The notes under the pieces: generated by a model | Databases searched by the model: none | The model's input: only the letters and a program-made list of their open reading frames with translations | What the model was told of the DNA's origin: nothing | In this document: one piece after another, positions 41,414 to 50,011 of the stretch | How positions within the stretch are numbered: the first letter of the stretch is position 1 | How the letters are laid out: each line of letters begins with the position of its first letter | Position numbers and translations under genes: made by a program | Assembly: GCA_044222225.1 (NCBI GenBank) | Contig: JBGANR010000003.1 | Span: 179,210 to 243,209 of the forward strand | DNA length: 64,000 nt | Direction: 5' to 3' | Source: JBGANR01 sp044222225 | Lineage (GTDB): Bacteria; Actinomycetota; Actinomycetes; Mycobacteriales; Mycobacteriaceae

Positions 41414-42613
41414 CTATCCCAGAGAACCGAGCGCCCGGGCCAGCTGGTCGACCTCGTACGGCGTCGAGTACGGGCCGAGCCCGATGGTGACGGCACCGCC
41501 CACCTCGGCCACGCCGATCGCCTCGAGCGCCCGATCGCGCACGTCGGCGAGCGCGCAGATGCCGTTGTCGGCCAGCCGGGCCGCGACGCGCGCCGCGGGC
41601 ACCCCCGTCACCGTGAACGACACGGCGGGCACCCGCATCCGCCCGTCCGCGCCGAGCACCGAGACCAGCGGCAGCTGGCCGAGCGACTCGAGCAGATAGA
41701 AGAGCAGTCGCTGCTGGTAGTCGTGCAGCGCGTCGAGCGAGACGGCGAGCCGCTCGCGCCGGGTGCCGGACGCCGACTCGTCGAGACCGGCCAGATGATC
41801 GACCGACGCGACGAGTCCGGCGAGCAGCGCCACCTGGACGGTCTCCTGCTCCAGCCGTGCGACGCCGCGCGCCGCCGGATCGAGGCTGACGTTGCGCAGT
41901 TGGTCGAGCAGCGCAGGCGACGCGAACCCCAGGGCCGACACCCGCGGCCCGCCCCACCGCTCCGCCGAGACGATGACGACGTCCGCGGCCATGTGTTCGA
42001 TGTCGAGCAGCACGTGCGCCGCGGCGGCCGAGGCATCGACGACGAGCAGCCCGCCGACGGCGTGCACGGCGTCGGCGGCACGGCGCACGGCGGTCATCAC
42101 GCCGAGCGTCGACGACGCCAGGGCCAGCACGACGACGCTCGTCCCGACCCCGATGACCTCGCCGAACTGCGATTCCGGGAGCTCCCCGGTCTCGATGTCG
42201 AGCTCCAGCCAGCGCACCTCGCCGCCGAACCGCTCGGAGACCCGCAGCCACGGCGCGAGATTCGCCTCGTCGTCGAGCCGGGACACCACGAGGTGCCCGC
42301 CGAGCCACAGCCGGGTGCCGAGCGCGTCGACCAGCGCACCGACGAGCGTCGCCCGGTCGGTGCCGAGCGCGACGCCCTCACGCCGGCAGCCGAGCAGGTC
42401 GGCGACGGCGAGGCGAGCGGCGTCGACGACGGCCGCCGCCTTGCGCGCCGACGGATGAGCGCCCCCCGGCGCCGACGGGAACGCCCGGAACCCGTTGCTC
42501 ACGGCCGTCGCGACGGTGTCCGGAATCTGACCGCCGGCTTGCGGATCCAACCGGATCCAGCCGTCGGCCAACGACGGGTACAGCCCCCGCACCCGTGCTA
42601 CGTCATAGGCCAT
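41414..42613 (-). CDS. Aminotransferase class V-fold protein lacking the PLP lysine (Rv3778c-like)
   Basis: A 399-residue protein of the cysteine-desulfurase/aminotransferase V fold. Its start (AYDVARVRGLYPSLADGW) and overall pattern match mycobacterial Rv3778c. SRLDDEANLAPWL and VVDASAAAAHVLLDIE are clear. At the site where active enzymes have K-x-x-G-P the sequence is SAER-WGGP, with Arg219 replacing the Schiff-base Lys, so normal PLP catalysis is not expected. It is divergent from bpa, as in mycobacteria. Function unknown. Confidence 0.85.
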   Translation of the reverse strand: MAYDVARVRGLYPSLADGWIRLDPQAGGQIPDTVATAVSNGFRAFPSAPGGAHPSARKAAAVVDAARLAVADLLGCRREGVALGTDRATLVGALVDALGTRLWLGGHLVVSRLDDEANLAPWLRVSERFGGEVRWLELDIETGELPESQFGEVIGVGTSVVVLALASSTLGVMTAVRRAADAVHAVGGLLVVDASAAAAHVLLDIEHMAADVVIVSAERWGGPRVSALGFASPALLDQLRNVSLDPAARGVARLEQETVQVALLAGLVASVDHLAGLDESASGTRRERLAVSLDALHDYQQRLLFYLLESLGQLPLVSVLGADGRMRVPAVSFTVTGVPAARVAARLADNGICALADVRDRALEAIGVAEVGGAVTIGLGPYSTPYEVDQLARALGSLG

Positions 42614-42763
42614 GGGAGTCAGGGTATCGGCACCCACCGACAGTTCCGCCGCGACGGCCGTGCCTTCCTCCACTCGGGGGGAGGCGGCGGTGACGGACGG
42701 ACGCCCCCCGGCGGGCCCGGCTAACCTCGTCACTGCACGTCGATCGTCGAGAGGTGTCCGCCC

Positions 42764-43267
42764 ATGAATCAACCCGGCCCGCCGGAGCAGGTCGTCATCC
42801 TCGGGGGTGACGGATCGCCGCGTCTCGGAGACGATCATCCCGACGGCGGCCCCGCCGCCGTATCGGACATGGTCGAGCAGCCCGCGAAGGTCATGCGCAT
42901 CGGCACGATGATCAAGCAGCTGCTCGAGGAGGTCCGCGCCGCTCCCCTCGACGACGCCAGCCGCGACCGGCTCAAGGAGATCCACGCGTCGAGCATCCAC
43001 GAGCTGCAGGACGCCCTGTCCCCGGAGTTGCGCGACGAGCTCAGCCGGCTCGCCCTCCCCTTCAACGATTCGACCCCGTCGGACGCCGAGCTGCGGATCG
43101 CGCAGGCCCAGCTCGTCGGCTGGCTGGAGGGGTTGTTCCACGGCATCCAGACGGCGCTGTTCGCCCAGCAGATGACGGCCCGGGCACAGCTCGAGCACAT
43201 GCGGCAGGCGCTGCCCGCCGGCCAGCAGCAACCGCACGGCGGCCACGGCACCGGCCAGTACCTGTAG
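42764..43267 (+). CDS. bpa: Bacterial proteasome activator Bpa/PafE
   Basis: A 167-residue protein matching Bpa/PafE (Rv3780), an ATP-independent ring that opens the 20S proteasome gate. The central helical domain (VMRIGTMIKQLLEEVRAAPLD, then AQLVGWLEGLFHGIQTALFAQQ) is conserved. The extreme C-terminus is GQYL, the docking motif for the proteasome alpha-ring. It implies a proteasome in this organism. It is the first of a same-strand run leading to wzm, wzt and glfT1. Confidence 0.95.
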   Translation: MNQPGPPEQVVILGGDGSPRLGDDHPDGGPAAVSDMVEQPAKVMRIGTMIKQLLEEVRAAPLDDASRDRLKEIHASSIHELQDALSPELRDELSRLALPFNDSTPSDAELRIAQAQLVGWLEGLFHGIQTALFAQQMTARAQLEHMRQALPAGQQQPHGGHGTGQYL

Positions 43268-43302
43268 ATCCGTCTTCACACCGACCCACCGGGAGCGACA
43301 CG

Positions 43303-43734
43303 ATGACCGACAACGAGTTCATGACAGAGAAGACCGGCTGGGTGGCCAAGCAGCTCGCCGCCATCGACGAGGCGGGGACGACGGACGTCGTCGGCGTGAT
43401 GGGCATGCGCGTCGTGCTGTTAACGATGCGCGGCGCCCGCTCCGGGAAGCTGCGCCGGGTGCCGCTCATGCGCGTCGAGCACGAGGGCTCGTACGCCGCC
43501 GTCGCGTCGAAGGGCGGCGCTCCGCAGCACCCCGCCTGGTACCACAACCTCGTCGCGAACCCCGAGGTCACGGTGCAGGACGGGACGACGGTGACGCGCG
43601 GCGTCGCCCGCGTCGTCACCGGCGACGAGCGCACCGCCTGGTGGGAGCGCGCCGTGGCCGCCTACCCGCCGTACACGGAGTACCAGGAGAAGACGGACCG
43701 TCTCATCCCCGTGTTCGTCATCGACCCCGCTTGA
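43303..43734 (+). CDS. F420-dependent (Ddn-type) nitroreductase-family protein
   Basis: A 143-residue split-barrel protein of the deazaflavin-dependent nitroreductase family. Landmarks are LTMRGARSGKLRRVPLMRVEH, SKGGAPQHPAWYHNLVANP and the C-terminal RLIPVFVIDP. Members use coenzyme F420 to reduce quinones or nitro compounds. The gene lies 35 bases after bpa and 51 bases before wzm. The physiological substrate is unknown. Confidence 0.9.
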   Translation: MTDNEFMTEKTGWVAKQLAAIDEAGTTDVVGVMGMRVVLLTMRGARSGKLRRVPLMRVEHEGSYAAVASKGGAPQHPAWYHNLVANPEVTVQDGTTVTRGVARVVTGDERTAWWERAVAAYPPYTEYQEKTDRLIPVFVIDPA

Positions 43735-43785
43735 GCGCCCCGGCCGTGATCGGCCGCCGCCGCGGCGTCGGTAGGGTCTGATCCC

Positions 43786-44637
43786 ATGACTGTCACCGAG
43801 GACCGCTCGCCGCCGGCGGCTTCGAACTCGCGGGCCCTCTCCCGGGCCGTCGCGGACCTCACCGAGGGGTTCCGCCACCGCGACCTGTGGCTCATGCTGG
43901 GCTGGCAGGACATCCGGCAGCGCTATCGCCGCTCGACGCTCGGCCCGCTGTGGATCACCATCGCCACGGCCGTCACGGCGATCGCCCTCGGCTTCCTCTA
44001 CGCGACGCTGTTCAAGCAGCCGCTGGCGATCTACCTGCCGTACGTCATGCTCGGCTTCATCTTCTGGAATCTCATCCAGGGGGCGATCGTCGACGGCTCC
44101 GAGGTCTTCATCGCCAACGAGGGGCTCATCAAACAGATCCCCGCGCCGCTGTCGGTGCACGTGTACCGGCTGGTGTGGCGGCACCTCATCTTCTTCGCGC
44201 ACAACATCGTCATCTACATCGCCGTCGTCATCATCTGGCCGCAGTATCTGACGTGGTGGGCGCTGCTCACGGTGCCGGCCCTGGCGCTCATCGTGCTCAA
44301 CGCGCTGTGGTGCTCACTCGTCTTCGGCGTCCTGGCCACCCGGTTCCGCGACATCGAGCCGCTGCTCAACACCGGCGTCCAGCTCCTCTTCTTCATCACG
44401 CCGATCATCTGGAACGCCGACGTGCTGCGCGCGAACTACGACGGCGCCGACAGCCGGGCGCGGCTCGTCGAGCTCAACCCGCTGTTCCACTACCTGGAGA
44501 TCGCACGCGGTCCCCTGCTCGGCCACGCCGTGCCGCTCTATCACTGGCTCATCGTCATCGGCTGCACCGTGGTCGGCTGGATCGTCGCCCTCATCGTCCT
44601 GCGCAACTATCGCGCCCGAGTTCCGTATTGGGTGTGA
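43786..44637 (+). CDS. wzm: Galactan ABC exporter permease Wzm
   Basis: A 283-residue ABC-2 permease with about six helices, matching the Rv3783 type that exports lipid-linked galactan to the outer face of the membrane. WQDIRQRYRRSTLGPLW is the typical interfacial motif of polysaccharide permeases, and VELNPLFHYLEIARGPLLG is the conserved later segment. The ATPase subunit gene starts 5 bases downstream. Confidence 0.93.
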   Translation: MTVTEDRSPPAASNSRALSRAVADLTEGFRHRDLWLMLGWQDIRQRYRRSTLGPLWITIATAVTAIALGFLYATLFKQPLAIYLPYVMLGFIFWNLIQGAIVDGSEVFIANEGLIKQIPAPLSVHVYRLVWRHLIFFAHNIVIYIAVVIIWPQYLTWWALLTVPALALIVLNALWCSLVFGVLATRFRDIEPLLNTGVQLLFFITPIIWNADVLRANYDGADSRARLVELNPLFHYLEIARGPLLGHAVPLYHWLIVIGCTVVGWIVALIVLRNYRARVPYWV

Positions 44638-44642
44638 AAGCC

Positions 44643-45461
44643 ATGAGCGATTCCGCAATCTCCGTCGACACGTGGGACGCGTGCGTCGACTTCCCCATCT
44701 TCGACGCCAAATCGCGCTCGCTGAAGACGTCCGTCCTCGGCCGGGCCGGCGGCCGCATCGGGCCGCGGACCAGCAAGGTCGTCGTCGTCGAGGCGCTGCG
44801 CGACATCAACATCGCGCTCCGGCACGGCGACCGCGTCGGGCTCGTCGGCCACAACGGCGCCGGCAAGTCGACGCTGCTGCGGCTGCTCGCCGGCATCTAC
44901 GAGCCGACCTCCGGCGCGTGCCGGGTGCGCGGCCGCGTCGCCCCCGTCTTCGACCTCGGCGTCGGCATGGATCCCGAAGTGACGGGCTACGAGAACATCA
45001 TCGTGCGGGGCATGTTCCTCGGCATGACGCGCAAGCAGATGCTCGGGCGCGTCGACGAGATCGCCGAGTTCACCGAGCTCGGCGAGTACCTCAACATGCC
45101 GCTGCGGACGTACTCGACGGGCATGCGGGTGCGGGTCGCGCTCGGCGTCGTCACCAGCATCGATCCCGAGATCCTCATCCTCGACGAGGGCATCGGCGCC
45201 GTCGACGCCGAGTTCATGAAGAAGGCCCGCAAGCGCCTCGCCGATCTCGTGGCGCGCTCGGGCATCCTCGTCTTCGCCAGCCACTCCAACGAGTTCCTCG
45301 CCCAGCTCTGCGACCGCGCGCTGTGGATCGACAAGGGCACCATCCGGATGGACGGCGGGATCGAGGAGGTCGTCACGGCCTACGAGGGCCCGGAGGCCGG
45401 CACACACGTCCGCGAGACGCTCGACGGGCTGGCCCGCGAGAAGTCGGAGGAGAAGGCGTGA
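44643..45461 (+). CDS. wzt: Galactan ABC exporter ATPase Wzt
   Basis: A 272-residue ATPase, matching the Rv3781 type. Walker A is GHNGAGKSTLLRLLAGI, the signature is RTYSTGMRVRVALGV, and Walker B is EILILDEGIGAVD, the polysaccharide-exporter variant in which E-G replaces E-P. No C-terminal sugar-binding domain is present, so export is not expected to need a capped chain end. The next gene, glfT1, overlaps by 4 bases. Confidence 0.94.
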   Translation: MSDSAISVDTWDACVDFPIFDAKSRSLKTSVLGRAGGRIGPRTSKVVVVEALRDINIALRHGDRVGLVGHNGAGKSTLLRLLAGIYEPTSGACRVRGRVAPVFDLGVGMDPEVTGYENIIVRGMFLGMTRKQMLGRVDEIAEFTELGEYLNMPLRTYSTGMRVRVALGVVTSIDPEILILDEGIGAVDAEFMKKARKRLADLVARSGILVFASHSNEFLAQLCDRALWIDKGTIRMDGGIEEVVTAYEGPEAGTHVRETLDGLAREKSEEKA

Positions 45462-46372
45462 GCACGGTCGTCGCGGTCGTCGTCACACATCGCAGGCGTG
45501 AGCTCCTCGCGCGATCGCTCGACGTCCTCGCCCACCAGTCACGGCCCGTCGACCACCTGATCGTCGTCGACAACGCCGACGAGGCCGATGTCGCCGAGCT
45601 CGTCGCCGCCCAACCGGTGCCGACGACCTACCTCGGCTCGAAGTACAACCTCGGCGGCGCCGGCGGCTTCGCCCTCGGCATGCTGCACGCGCTCGCGCTC
45701 GGCGCCGACTGGGTGTGGTGCGCCGACGACGACGGCCGGCCGGACGGTCCGGACGTGCTCGCCACGCTGCTGGACTGCGCCGACCGGCACGGCCTGGAGC
45801 AGGTGTCGCCGGTGGTCGCCAACGTCGACGACCCCGACCGCCTCGCCTTCCCGCTCCGCCGGGGGCTCGTCTGGCGCCGCCGGCGCTCCGAGCTGTTCGC
45901 CGACGCGTCGGGCGGCGATCCGACGGCCGACGGCACCGATCTGCTGCCCGGCATCGCCTCACTCATGAACGGCGCGCTGTTCTCCAGCCGCGTGCTCGGC
46001 GCGATCGGCGTGCCCGACCTGCGGCTCTTCGTGCGCGGCGACGAGGTGGAGATGCACCGTCGGCTGATCCGCTCCGGCCTGCCCTTCGGCACCTGCCTGA
46101 CCACCGCCTATCTGCATCCCGACGGCGCCGACGAGTTCAAGCCGATCCTGGGCGGCAGGATGCACACCCAGTACCCGGACAACGAGACGAAGCGCTTCTT
46201 CACTTACCGCAACCGCGGGTACCTCATGGCGCAGCCCGGCATGCGCCGGCTGCTGCCCCAGGAGTACGCGCGGTTCGGCTGGTTCTTCCTCGTGCAGCGC
46301 CGTGACCCGCAGGGCTTCCGGGAGTGGATGTCCCTGCGCGGCCGCGGCCGCCGCGAGCGCTTCGAACGCTGA
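45458..46372 (+). CDS. glfT1: Galactofuranosyltransferase GlfT1
   Basis: A 304-residue GT2-family transferase matching Rv3782. In the known pathway it adds the first galactofuranose residues to decaprenyl-PP-GlcNAc-Rha, starting the galactan chain. The metal-binding acidic run is CADDDGRPD, and the pattern VVTHRRRELLARSLDVL with SKYNLGGAGGFALGM is typical of GlfT1. GTG 45458 overlaps wzt (GTGA), so synthesis and export genes are coupled. It converges on the hydrolase with a 2-base gap. Confidence 0.93.
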   Translation: MSTVVAVVVTHRRRELLARSLDVLAHQSRPVDHLIVVDNADEADVAELVAAQPVPTTYLGSKYNLGGAGGFALGMLHALALGADWVWCADDDGRPDGPDVLATLLDCADRHGLEQVSPVVANVDDPDRLAFPLRRGLVWRRRRSELFADASGGDPTADGTDLLPGIASLMNGALFSSRVLGAIGVPDLRLFVRGDEVEMHRRLIRSGLPFGTCLTTAYLHPDGADEFKPILGGRMHTQYPDNETKRFFTYRNRGYLMAQPGMRRLLPQEYARFGWFFLVQRRDPQGFREWMSLRGRGRRERFER

Positions 46373-46374
46373 CG

Positions 46375-47439
46375 TCAGGCGTAGGCCGGATCGCGGCCGA
46401 GATCGGCCGGCTCCACGAGATCCGCGAAGTCCTCGAGATCGGCGCCGGTCTCGTAGCACTCCGCCAGGCCGATCCGCTCGACGAGCTCGAACCGATCGGC
46501 GCGCTCGAACCCACGCGAAGGTTCGACGCCGCGCACCTGTGTGCGCCACCAGCTCAGCAGGCCCTCGACGTCTCCCGCTCCCGGCCGGGTGATGGCGTTG
46601 TGCACGGAGCCTTCGGCGGCCGGCGCGTCGAGGATGCGCGTCGCGTCCTCCGCGAAATGCCGGCCCCATTGTTCGAGTGTGGGAATCGGCTGCACGGGAT
46701 CGTTCTCGTAACCGGCGACGAGAACCGGGACACTCACCGCGTCCAGTGAATAGGGTCGCGGACGCCCCCCTCGGCAGACCTGCAGTGATCCGGTGCGGGC
46801 CATCGCCGAGAATTCACTCATGAGGCGAGCGGGTTGCCGGCCGCCGAAACCCACCCGATGGCCGGGGAAATAGCCCGCGAGACGGGTGATGACCGGCAGT
46901 GCGACGACGTCGGTGAGAAACCTGCCGAGTCGGATGCCCCCGGTCCGCCAATGACGTGTACCGGTGGCGACGGTGATCAATCCGGTGAGGCCGGCCGGCC
47001 GTTGCGCGGCGGCAATGGCGGCGATTCTTCCGCCGAGTGAATGCCCGAGCAACAGAACCGATGTCCGGTCCTTGCGGTGGATCCGCTCGACCGCGTCGGC
47101 CGCGGCACGGCCGAGATCCTCCAGGCCGTAGTCGCGCTCCACGAGGTCGGCGCGGCGGACGTCCCTGGTCGGGTTGGTGGCCAGCACCGCGGCGGCGACG
47201 CCCAGCTCGTTGAGGCGGCGAGCGAGGCCGTCGTAGCGCTTGGCGGCCATGCCGAGCCCCGGGACGATGACGACGGTCTCCGTGGCGCCCGCGAACGGAT
47301 ACCGGACGACGCCCTCGTCGCCGCCGCCGAGCACCGCGGCGATGGCACTGCGCGGCGCGGAAGCACCACGGTCGACGTCGATCGGCATCTCACTCATCGG
47401 CTCCACAGAGGACACAGGCAGCGTCACAATCGCATTCAT
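46375..47439 (-). CDS. Alpha/beta-hydrolase-fold protein
   Basis: A 354-residue hydrolase with the nucleophile elbow LLGHSLGGRIAAI, an oxyanion-side VVIVPGLGMAAKRYDGL and a late His in GSVHNAITRPG. Starts at ATG 47439 or ATG 47397 are both possible. A good IdeR-type iron box lies 61-79 bases upstream, suggesting control by iron; hydrolysis of a siderophore or its ester would then be a reasonable but unproven role. Lipase or thioesterase activity is equally open. Confidence 0.82.
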   Translation of the reverse strand: MNAIVTLPVSSVEPMSEMPIDVDRGASAPRSAIAAVLGGGDEGVVRYPFAGATETVVIVPGLGMAAKRYDGLARRLNELGVAAAVLATNPTRDVRRADLVERDYGLEDLGRAAADAVERIHRKDRTSVLLLGHSLGGRIAAIAAAQRPAGLTGLITVATGTRHWRTGGIRLGRFLTDVVALPVITRLAGYFPGHRVGFGGRQPARLMSEFSAMARTGSLQVCRGGRPRPYSLDAVSVPVLVAGYENDPVQPIPTLEQWGRHFAEDATRILDAPAAEGSVHNAITRPGAGDVEGLLSWWRTQVRGVEPSRGFERADRFELVERIGLAECYETGADLEDFADLVEPADLGRDPAYA

Positions 47440-47765
47440 GCGGCGATCTTATCGCCCGCAAAGCCATACACGACAGGCTTATCGGATCACGTCACAACAT
47501 TAAGGAAGGCTAACCATTCGACCGTCGATCCACTTGTCATGGAATTGCGAATGAGCTGGCGACATTCCGTACCGATCGACTATAATATGCAGCCACTCCG
47601 CACATCTCGTCGGAACACGCCCGGCCCTTCGGCGAGAATTCAAGAACCTGCTGCTATCCGCATCAGAATGTCACGGATATGTGGGGATTCGTGTGCGCGC
47701 CACGATCTATCCCCCGATCGGGTATGAACGACGACAGACCGAGCCGACCCCTGAAAGGAACCCCG
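47440..47765. other. Divergent regulatory region, less GC-rich than its flanks
   Basis: This 326-bp gap separates the hydrolase and the PPOX-type gene. Besides the iron box (47500-47518) it contains a perfect TATAAT at 47581-47586, which could be the -10 box for the rightward gene. No open frame here has a plausible start or family. Confidence 0.5.
47500..47518. promoter_or_regulatory. Probable IdeR/DmdR iron box
   Basis: TTAAGGAAGGCTAACCATT matches the IdeR consensus at about 13 of 19 positions, with the core AGGCTAACC intact. It is placed for control of the minus-strand hydrolase and perhaps also the PPOX gene. Confidence 0.6.
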
Positions 47766-48209
47766 ATGGCGGACTTCGACACGATCCCCGACTTCGATCC
47801 CCGGACGCTCCTCGCCGAAAGCCGGCTGGGCGTCCTCGCGACGCTGCGCGCCGACGGCATGCCGCAGCTGTCCCCGGTGACGCCCTACTACGACCGGGAC
47901 GAGGACGTCGTCTACATCTCGTCGCGGGTCGGGCTCGCGAAGACCACCAACCTCCGCCGCGATCCGCGCGCCGCCGTCGAGGTGACCCGCGGCGACGGCT
48001 GGGCGTGGGCGACGGCCGAGGGGCACGTCACGCTGACGGGCCCGGGCACCGATCCGTTCGGCCCCGAGGTCGACGCGCTCGTCCGCTACTACCGCAAGGC
48101 GGCGGGCGAGCACCCCGACTGGGACGAGTACCGCGCGGTGATGGTCACCGACCGGCGCGTCCTCGTCCGGCTGCACGTCGAGAAGGTCTACGGACAGCGG
48201 TTGCGCTGA
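47766..48209 (+). CDS. PPOX/F420-binding split-barrel oxidoreductase (Rv1155-like)
   Basis: A 147-residue protein of the pyridoxamine-phosphate-oxidase-like family. LAESRLGVLATLRADGMPQLSPV is the family opening, and LAKTTNLRRDPRAAVEVT is the cofactor-site strand pair. Close relatives in actinobacteria use F420 or FMN. ATG 47766 has AAAGGAA upstream. Substrate unknown. Confidence 0.88.
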   Translation: MADFDTIPDFDPRTLLAESRLGVLATLRADGMPQLSPVTPYYDRDEDVVYISSRVGLAKTTNLRRDPRAAVEVTRGDGWAWATAEGHVTLTGPGTDPFGPEVDALVRYYRKAAGEHPDWDEYRAVMVTDRRVLVRLHVEKVYGQRLR

Positions 48210-48226
48210 ACGCGGCGACGTCGGGT

Positions 48227-48649
48227 TCACCGACCGAGCTTGAAGATGACCGCCCGCTGCACGATGAAATTGACCACCGTCGCCACGCCCTGCGCGACGA
48301 CGTACGCGCCGATGCTGGCGGCCACCGACTCGCCCCACACGTGCGACAACCAGGCGTACAGACCGACGTTGATGCCGAACGTCACCGCGTACAGCCCGCC
48401 GACCGCCACCGCGCGCGCGACGCTCGGTTCCGCCTTGAACGTCCAGCGCCGGTTGATGACGTACGCCATCGTCGTGCCGCAGACGAACCCGATCGCCTTC
48501 GACGCCCACGGCGGGAACCCGACGACGAACTGGAAGAACGCCGTCAGCGCGTAGTCGAGCACCCCAGACGCCCCGCCGGTGATGACGAACCGCACGAGCT
48601 GCGTCTTGAGGCCGATGCCGGCCGGAGCGTCCTCGGGCTGCGCTGTCAC
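48227..48649 (-). CDS. GtrA-like membrane protein (Rv3789-type)
   Basis: A 140-residue protein with four helices of the GtrA family, with VRFVITGGASGVLDYAL and CGTTMAYVINRRWTF typical. In mycobacteria the related Rv3789 lies beside dprE1 and was linked to decaprenyl-phospho-arabinose handling and arabinan synthesis. Here it is on the opposite strand and separated from dprE1 by an MpaB-like gene, so the local order has been rearranged. Confidence 0.85.
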   Translation of the reverse strand: MTAQPEDAPAGIGLKTQLVRFVITGGASGVLDYALTAFFQFVVGFPPWASKAIGFVCGTTMAYVINRRWTFKAEPSVARAVAVGGLYAVTFGINVGLYAWLSHVWGESVAASIGAYVVAQGVATVVNFIVQRAVIFKLGR

Positions 48650-48666
48650 GCCCGACAGCCTAGACG

Positions 48667-48743
48667 TCGCGCAAAACTGTAAAAATCGAAGGGTCCAGCC
48701 CCATATCCGGGCTGGACCCTCCGATTTTTACAGTTTTGCGCGA
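48667..48743. repeat. Long near-perfect palindrome (element D)
   Basis: Outer arms of 22 bp (48667-48688 and 48722-48743, containing gcaaaactgtaaaaatcg) are perfect. After one mismatch, inner arms of about 12 bp (agggtccagccc type) close on a loop of 7 bases. It lies between two minus-strand genes, ending 2 bases short of the stop of the MpaB-like gene. The AT-rich outer arm is unlike its surroundings. It may be a terminator or a small mobile element. Confidence 0.8.
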
Positions 48744-48745
48744 TG

Positions 48746-49864
48746 TCAGCGCGCGACACCGCTCATCGAGCCGATGTACGTCTCCGATTCGACGAGGCCC
48801 TCGTCGCTCGGCGCGGCGCCCTCGCCGAAGACGCGGCGCTCCTGCTTGGCCCGCAGCGCCTTGTGCGCCTGCGCCGGAGCGTCGTAGCCGTACAGCTTCT
48901 GCGCCTCCCGCGGGGTCATCGTGACGTCGGACTTCGCCGGAGTGCCGAGGATGACGTGCGCGACGATCGGCATCGTCGTCGGGATGACGATCTCGCCGGC
49001 GCGCCAGTAGAGCGGCGTGACGCGGTGCAGCCCCAGGAACGCCAGCCGGACCACCTGCCGCACGACGACGTCCTCGACTCCCGACTGCCGGATGCCGAAC
49101 AGCTTGCGCATGTACTTCGGGTAGGTCGAGATCGTCGCCTTGCCCAGGACCCGGGCGAGCGGGACCTTGACCGGCGTCGCCCAGCGCGGCAGATCCTCCG
49201 GGAAGGCGATCTCGGTGTGCAGGATGAAGTCGGTCATCGACTGCGCGAGCTCGGAGGCGGCCAGCCTCGGACGCCACTGCTCGAAGTAGGCGCGCACCTC
49301 CTCGCGGCTGCGCGGGACGTCCGCGGGATCGATGGTCTGCAGCTGGGCCGCCCGGGCGCACTCCTCCCAGTACCGCCCCTCCTCCTCGGCCGACAGCCGG
49401 CCGGGACCGAAGACCTCGTAGCAGTAAAGGATGGAATGCCACGCGGTGACGTGGATCCACAGCTGCGAGTCGGGGTCGTTGGCGTCGTACCGACGCCCGC
49501 TCACCGGATCGGTGCCGATCGCCTTCGAATGCACCTTGACCAGGACGTCGGCGGCCTTCGTCGCCGTCGCGGTGTCGGCGAACGCCGCGATGGCGAAGTA
49601 GCGCACCGTGCGCTCGTAGCGCGTCCGCGGCCGGTAGCGGACGCCCCCGGCATGCTCGACGGCCGCGTTGAGGTGCGGGTCGAGCTGTTCGATCGTCACG
49701 GCACGCTGGAAGCCCACGAGGATCGAGCTCGGGTACGACCACACCTTCCACGTCACCGAACCCGGCCCGAAGAAGCCGTTGTCCGCGGGCGGCTCGTACG
49801 TGTTCTCGGGCGTCCGCAGCAGTGCCGCCGGCGCGGCCGCCAGCTTGGCGAGGGTGCTGAACAT
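48746..49864 (-). CDS. MpaB/DUF2236-family oxygenase-like protein
   Basis: A 372-residue protein of the MpaB-like (latex-clearing-protein-related) family. The heme-contact His region WIHVTAWHSILYCYEVFG and the segment YRPRTRYERTVRYF are typical. Members are oxidases or oxygenases of unsaturated substrates. ATG 49864 has AGAGGAAC upstream. A palindromic operator lies about 80-95 bases upstream, in the gap shared with dprE1. Substrate unknown. Confidence 0.85.
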   Translation of the reverse strand: MFSTLAKLAAAPAALLRTPENTYEPPADNGFFGPGSVTWKVWSYPSSILVGFQRAVTIEQLDPHLNAAVEHAGGVRYRPRTRYERTVRYFAIAAFADTATATKAADVLVKVHSKAIGTDPVSGRRYDANDPDSQLWIHVTAWHSILYCYEVFGPGRLSAEEEGRYWEECARAAQLQTIDPADVPRSREEVRAYFEQWRPRLAASELAQSMTDFILHTEIAFPEDLPRWATPVKVPLARVLGKATISTYPKYMRKLFGIRQSGVEDVVVRQVVRLAFLGLHRVTPLYWRAGEIVIPTTMPIVAHVILGTPAKSDVTMTPREAQKLYGYDAPAQAHKALRAKQERRVFGEGAAPSDEGLVESETYIGSMSGVAR

Positions 49865-49943
49865 CGTTGTTCCTCTCGATCGATCACAGCGAGTGCGCGG
49901 GGCTGAGCTGCGCAGCTCGTCCGCGATGCGGACGAAGTTACTT

Positions 49944-49958
49944 GATACTCATTGTATC
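49944..49958. promoter_or_regulatory. TetR-like operator between the MpaB-like gene and dprE1
   Basis: GATACTCATTGTATC forms a short perfect inverted repeat (GATAC-5-GTATC). Partial symmetry extends outward (AGTTAC on the left, GTCACT on the right). Position and size suit a TetR dimer. No regulator gene is adjacent. Confidence 0.5.
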
Positions 49959-50011
49959 TGTCACTAAAGGTTACATCGACCTCTTCCGGGGCCCCGGTAG
50001 TCTGCGAGGCG

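Noticed and set aside
41385..42308. N-terminal extension of the nSTAND-WD40 protein by about 308 codons
   Set aside because: The extension overlaps the aminotransferase-fold gene on the same strand and is low-complexity; GTG 41384 gives the usual nSTAND start.
47440..47765. Small genes in the hydrolase-PPOX gap
   Set aside because: Frames lack ribosome sites and families; the stretch has regulatory signals instead.
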